The notes under the pieces were generated by a model. It had not been told where the DNA came from and did no database searches. It worked only from the letters and a program-made list of their open reading frames with translations. 64,000 nucleotides of DNA from Antarcticimicrobium sediminis (GTDB lineage: Bacteria; Pseudomonadota; Alphaproteobacteria; Rhodobacterales; Rhodobacteraceae), in contig NZ_SMFP01000002.1 of assembly GCF_004348975.1 (NCBI RefSeq), positions 186,001 to 250,000 on the forward strand, in the 5' to 3' direction. The position numbers were made by a program, and so were the translations under genes. Of the stretch, positions 62,850 to 64,000 are shown piece after piece (positions within the stretch are counted from its first letter, which is position 1; each line of letters starts with the position of its first letter).

Positions 62850-64000
62850 ATGTCTGACCTTCGTAAAGTCAACATCGACGGAACCGAGATCGAAGTGGAT
62901 GGGGCGATGACCCTGATCCAGGCCTGCGAGATTGTGGGCGTCGAGATTCCACGGTTCTGCTATCATGAACGGCTGTCGATTGCCGGCAACTGCCGGATGT
63001 GTCTGGTCGAGGTCGTTGGCGGCCCGCCGAAACCGACCGCCTCTTGCGCCATGCAGGTGCGCGATCTGCGCCCGGGGCCGGAAGGCCAGGCGCCGGTGGT
63101 CAAAACCAATTCGCCCATGGTCAAGAAGGCCCGCGAGGGCGTGATGGAATTCCTGCTGATCAACCACCCGCTGGATTGCCCGATCTGCGATCAGGGTGGC
63201 GAATGTGATCTTCAGGATCAGGCGATGGCCTATGGCGTCGATTTCTCGCGGTTCCGCGAAGCCAAGCGCGCCTTGGATGACGTGAACCTTGGGCCGTTGG
63301 TCGAAACCAATATGACGCGCTGCATTTCTTGCACCCGCTGTGTGCGCTTCACCACCGAGGTGGCGGGCATCACCCAGATGGGCCAGACCGGGCGCGGCGA
63401 AGATGCCGAGATCACCTCGTATCTGGGCGAGACGCTGGACAGCAACATGCAGGGCAATATCATCGACCTGTGCCCGGTTGGCGCGCTGACCTCCAAGCCC
63501 TATGCCTTTACCGCCCGCCCTTGGGAGCTGACCAAAACCGAAAGCATCGACGTGATGGATGCGCTTGGCAGCAACATCCGGGTGGACACCAAAGGGCGCG
63601 AAGTGATGCGCATCCTGCCGCGCAACCATGATGGCGTGAACGAAGAATGGATTTCCGACAAGACCCGGTTCATCTGGGACGGGCTGCGTCGGCAACGGCT
63701 GGATACGCCTTACCTGCGTGAAAACGGCAAGCTGCGCCCGGCCACCTGGCCCGAGGCGCTGGACAAGGCCGCCACCGCAATCAAGAGCGCGAGCAAACTG
63801 GCCGCGCTGGTTGGCGATCTTGCCCCGGTCGAGGCGGTCTTTGCGATCAAGCAACTGGTTGATGGGCGCGGCGGCAGCATCGAGGCGCGCACCGATGGCG
63901 CGGTTCTGCCTGCTGGCAATCGCTCGGCCTATGTCGGCACCGCCGCGATCGAGGATATCGACAGCGCGAAAGAAATCTATCTGATCGGCACCAATCCCCG
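62850..64000 (+). CDS. nuoG: NADH-quinone oxidoreductase subunit G (3' truncated by window edge)
   Basis: 383 residues are visible of a protein usually near 670-690; the frame runs off the right edge. The N-terminal ferredoxin domain ligates N1b through Cys37, Cys48, Cys51 and Cys66; the next segment [19 protein letters not shown] (His plus three Cys, near 108-130) ligates N5, and [12 protein letters not shown] plus a later Cys ligates N4. After these begins the molybdopterin-oxidoreductase-like domain, which has lost its cofactor in complex I. No strong ribosome site; the ATG follows the DUF5333 gene stop closely. Confidence 0.96.
   Translation, partial: MSDLRKVNIDGTEIEVDGAMTLIQACEIVGVEIPRFCYHERLSIAGNCRMCLVEVVGGPPKPTASCAMQVRDLRPGPEGQAPVVKTNSPMVKKAREGVMEFLLINHPLDCPICDQGGECDLQDQAMAYGVDFSRFREAKRALDDVNLGPLVETNMTRCISCTRCVRFTTEVAGITQMGQTGRGEDAEITSYLGETLDSNMQGNIIDLCPVGALTSKPYAFTARPWELTKTESIDVMDALGSNIRVDTKGREVMRILPRNHDGVNEEWISDKTRFIWDGLRRQRLDTPYLRENGKLRPATWPEALDKAATAIKSASKLAALVGDLAPVEAVFAIKQLVDGRGGSIEARTDGAVLPAGNRSAYVGTAAIEDIDSAKEIYLIGTNP

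Overview
The window is a GC-rich, almost fully coding stretch of chromosome from an alphaproteobacterium, most likely Rhodobacteraceae (roseobacter type). The reasons are the complex I (nuo) operon with lineage-type insertions (a 56-residue membrane protein between nuoC and nuoD, a DUF5337-like protein after nuoE, a lipoprotein and a DUF5333-like secreted protein before nuoG), a NuoE with a long Ala/Lys/Pro linker and helix-hairpin-helix tail, fused dipeptide-transporter ATPases, DUF3422 and a leucine-degradation cluster. No rRNA, tRNA, CRISPR, prophage or insertion sequence was seen. The left edge cuts trkH and the right edge cuts nuoG.

Layout. 1-8.3 kb: trkH (K+ uptake, partial), then minus-strand gatB, an unknown helical protein, and an overlapping pepN / SDR / small membrane protein unit. 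8.5-12.1 kb: malate synthase G (glcB), a GlcG-like protein and a class I glutamine-amidotransferase-like hydrolase. 12.2-18 kb: a two-subunit molybdenum hydroxylase divergent from a TetR regulator, an SDR dehydrogenase, a secreted metallo-beta-lactamase-fold protein with an altered metal motif, and an ICMT-like methyltransferase. 18-22.7 kb: pntAB transhydrogenase and a DUF3422 protein. 22.6-33.7 kb: a YeeE/YedE sulfur transporter, a dipeptide/oligopeptide ABC transporter (binding protein, two permeases, and a divergent fused double ATPase) and three M20 hydrolases (ArgE-like plus two tandem paralogues), together suggesting uptake and hydrolysis of peptides or acylated amino acids. 33.9-38.5 kb: moaA, waaA and a glycosyltransferase in a tightly coupled minus operon, a small lipoprotein and an AlkD-like protein. 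38.6-45.8 kb: glmU-glmS (UDP-GlcNAc synthesis), gph, a DegT-type aminotransferase and an orphan hybrid-less PAS histidine kinase. 45.9-55.9 kb: leucine/isovalerate degradation (ivd, acyl-CoA synthetase, mccB, nitronate monooxygenase-like, mccA, HMG-CoA lyase, methylglutaconyl-CoA hydratase), with ompW on the opposite strand inside it. 56.3 kb to the end: nuoA-B-C-orf-D-E-orf-F-orf-orf-G.

Regulatory signals readable in the DNA include nested palindromes in front of glcB, a TetR-type palindrome at ivd, an FNR-type box between ompW and the acyl-CoA synthetase, a paired repeat between the molybdenum hydroxylase and its TetR gene, and clear intrinsic terminators after gatB, pntB and the peptide permease. 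The most unusual non-coding signal is a dispersed intergenic element (a T-rich box ending in AATACTCC followed by a small GC hairpin) found at four sites plus a hairpin-less tandem version at a fifth, mostly just ahead of a start codon within or near operons. I did not find a clear-cut new defence or mobile system; the best leads are that repeat family, the envelope-protein genes embedded in the nuo operon, and the metal-site-altered MBL protein.
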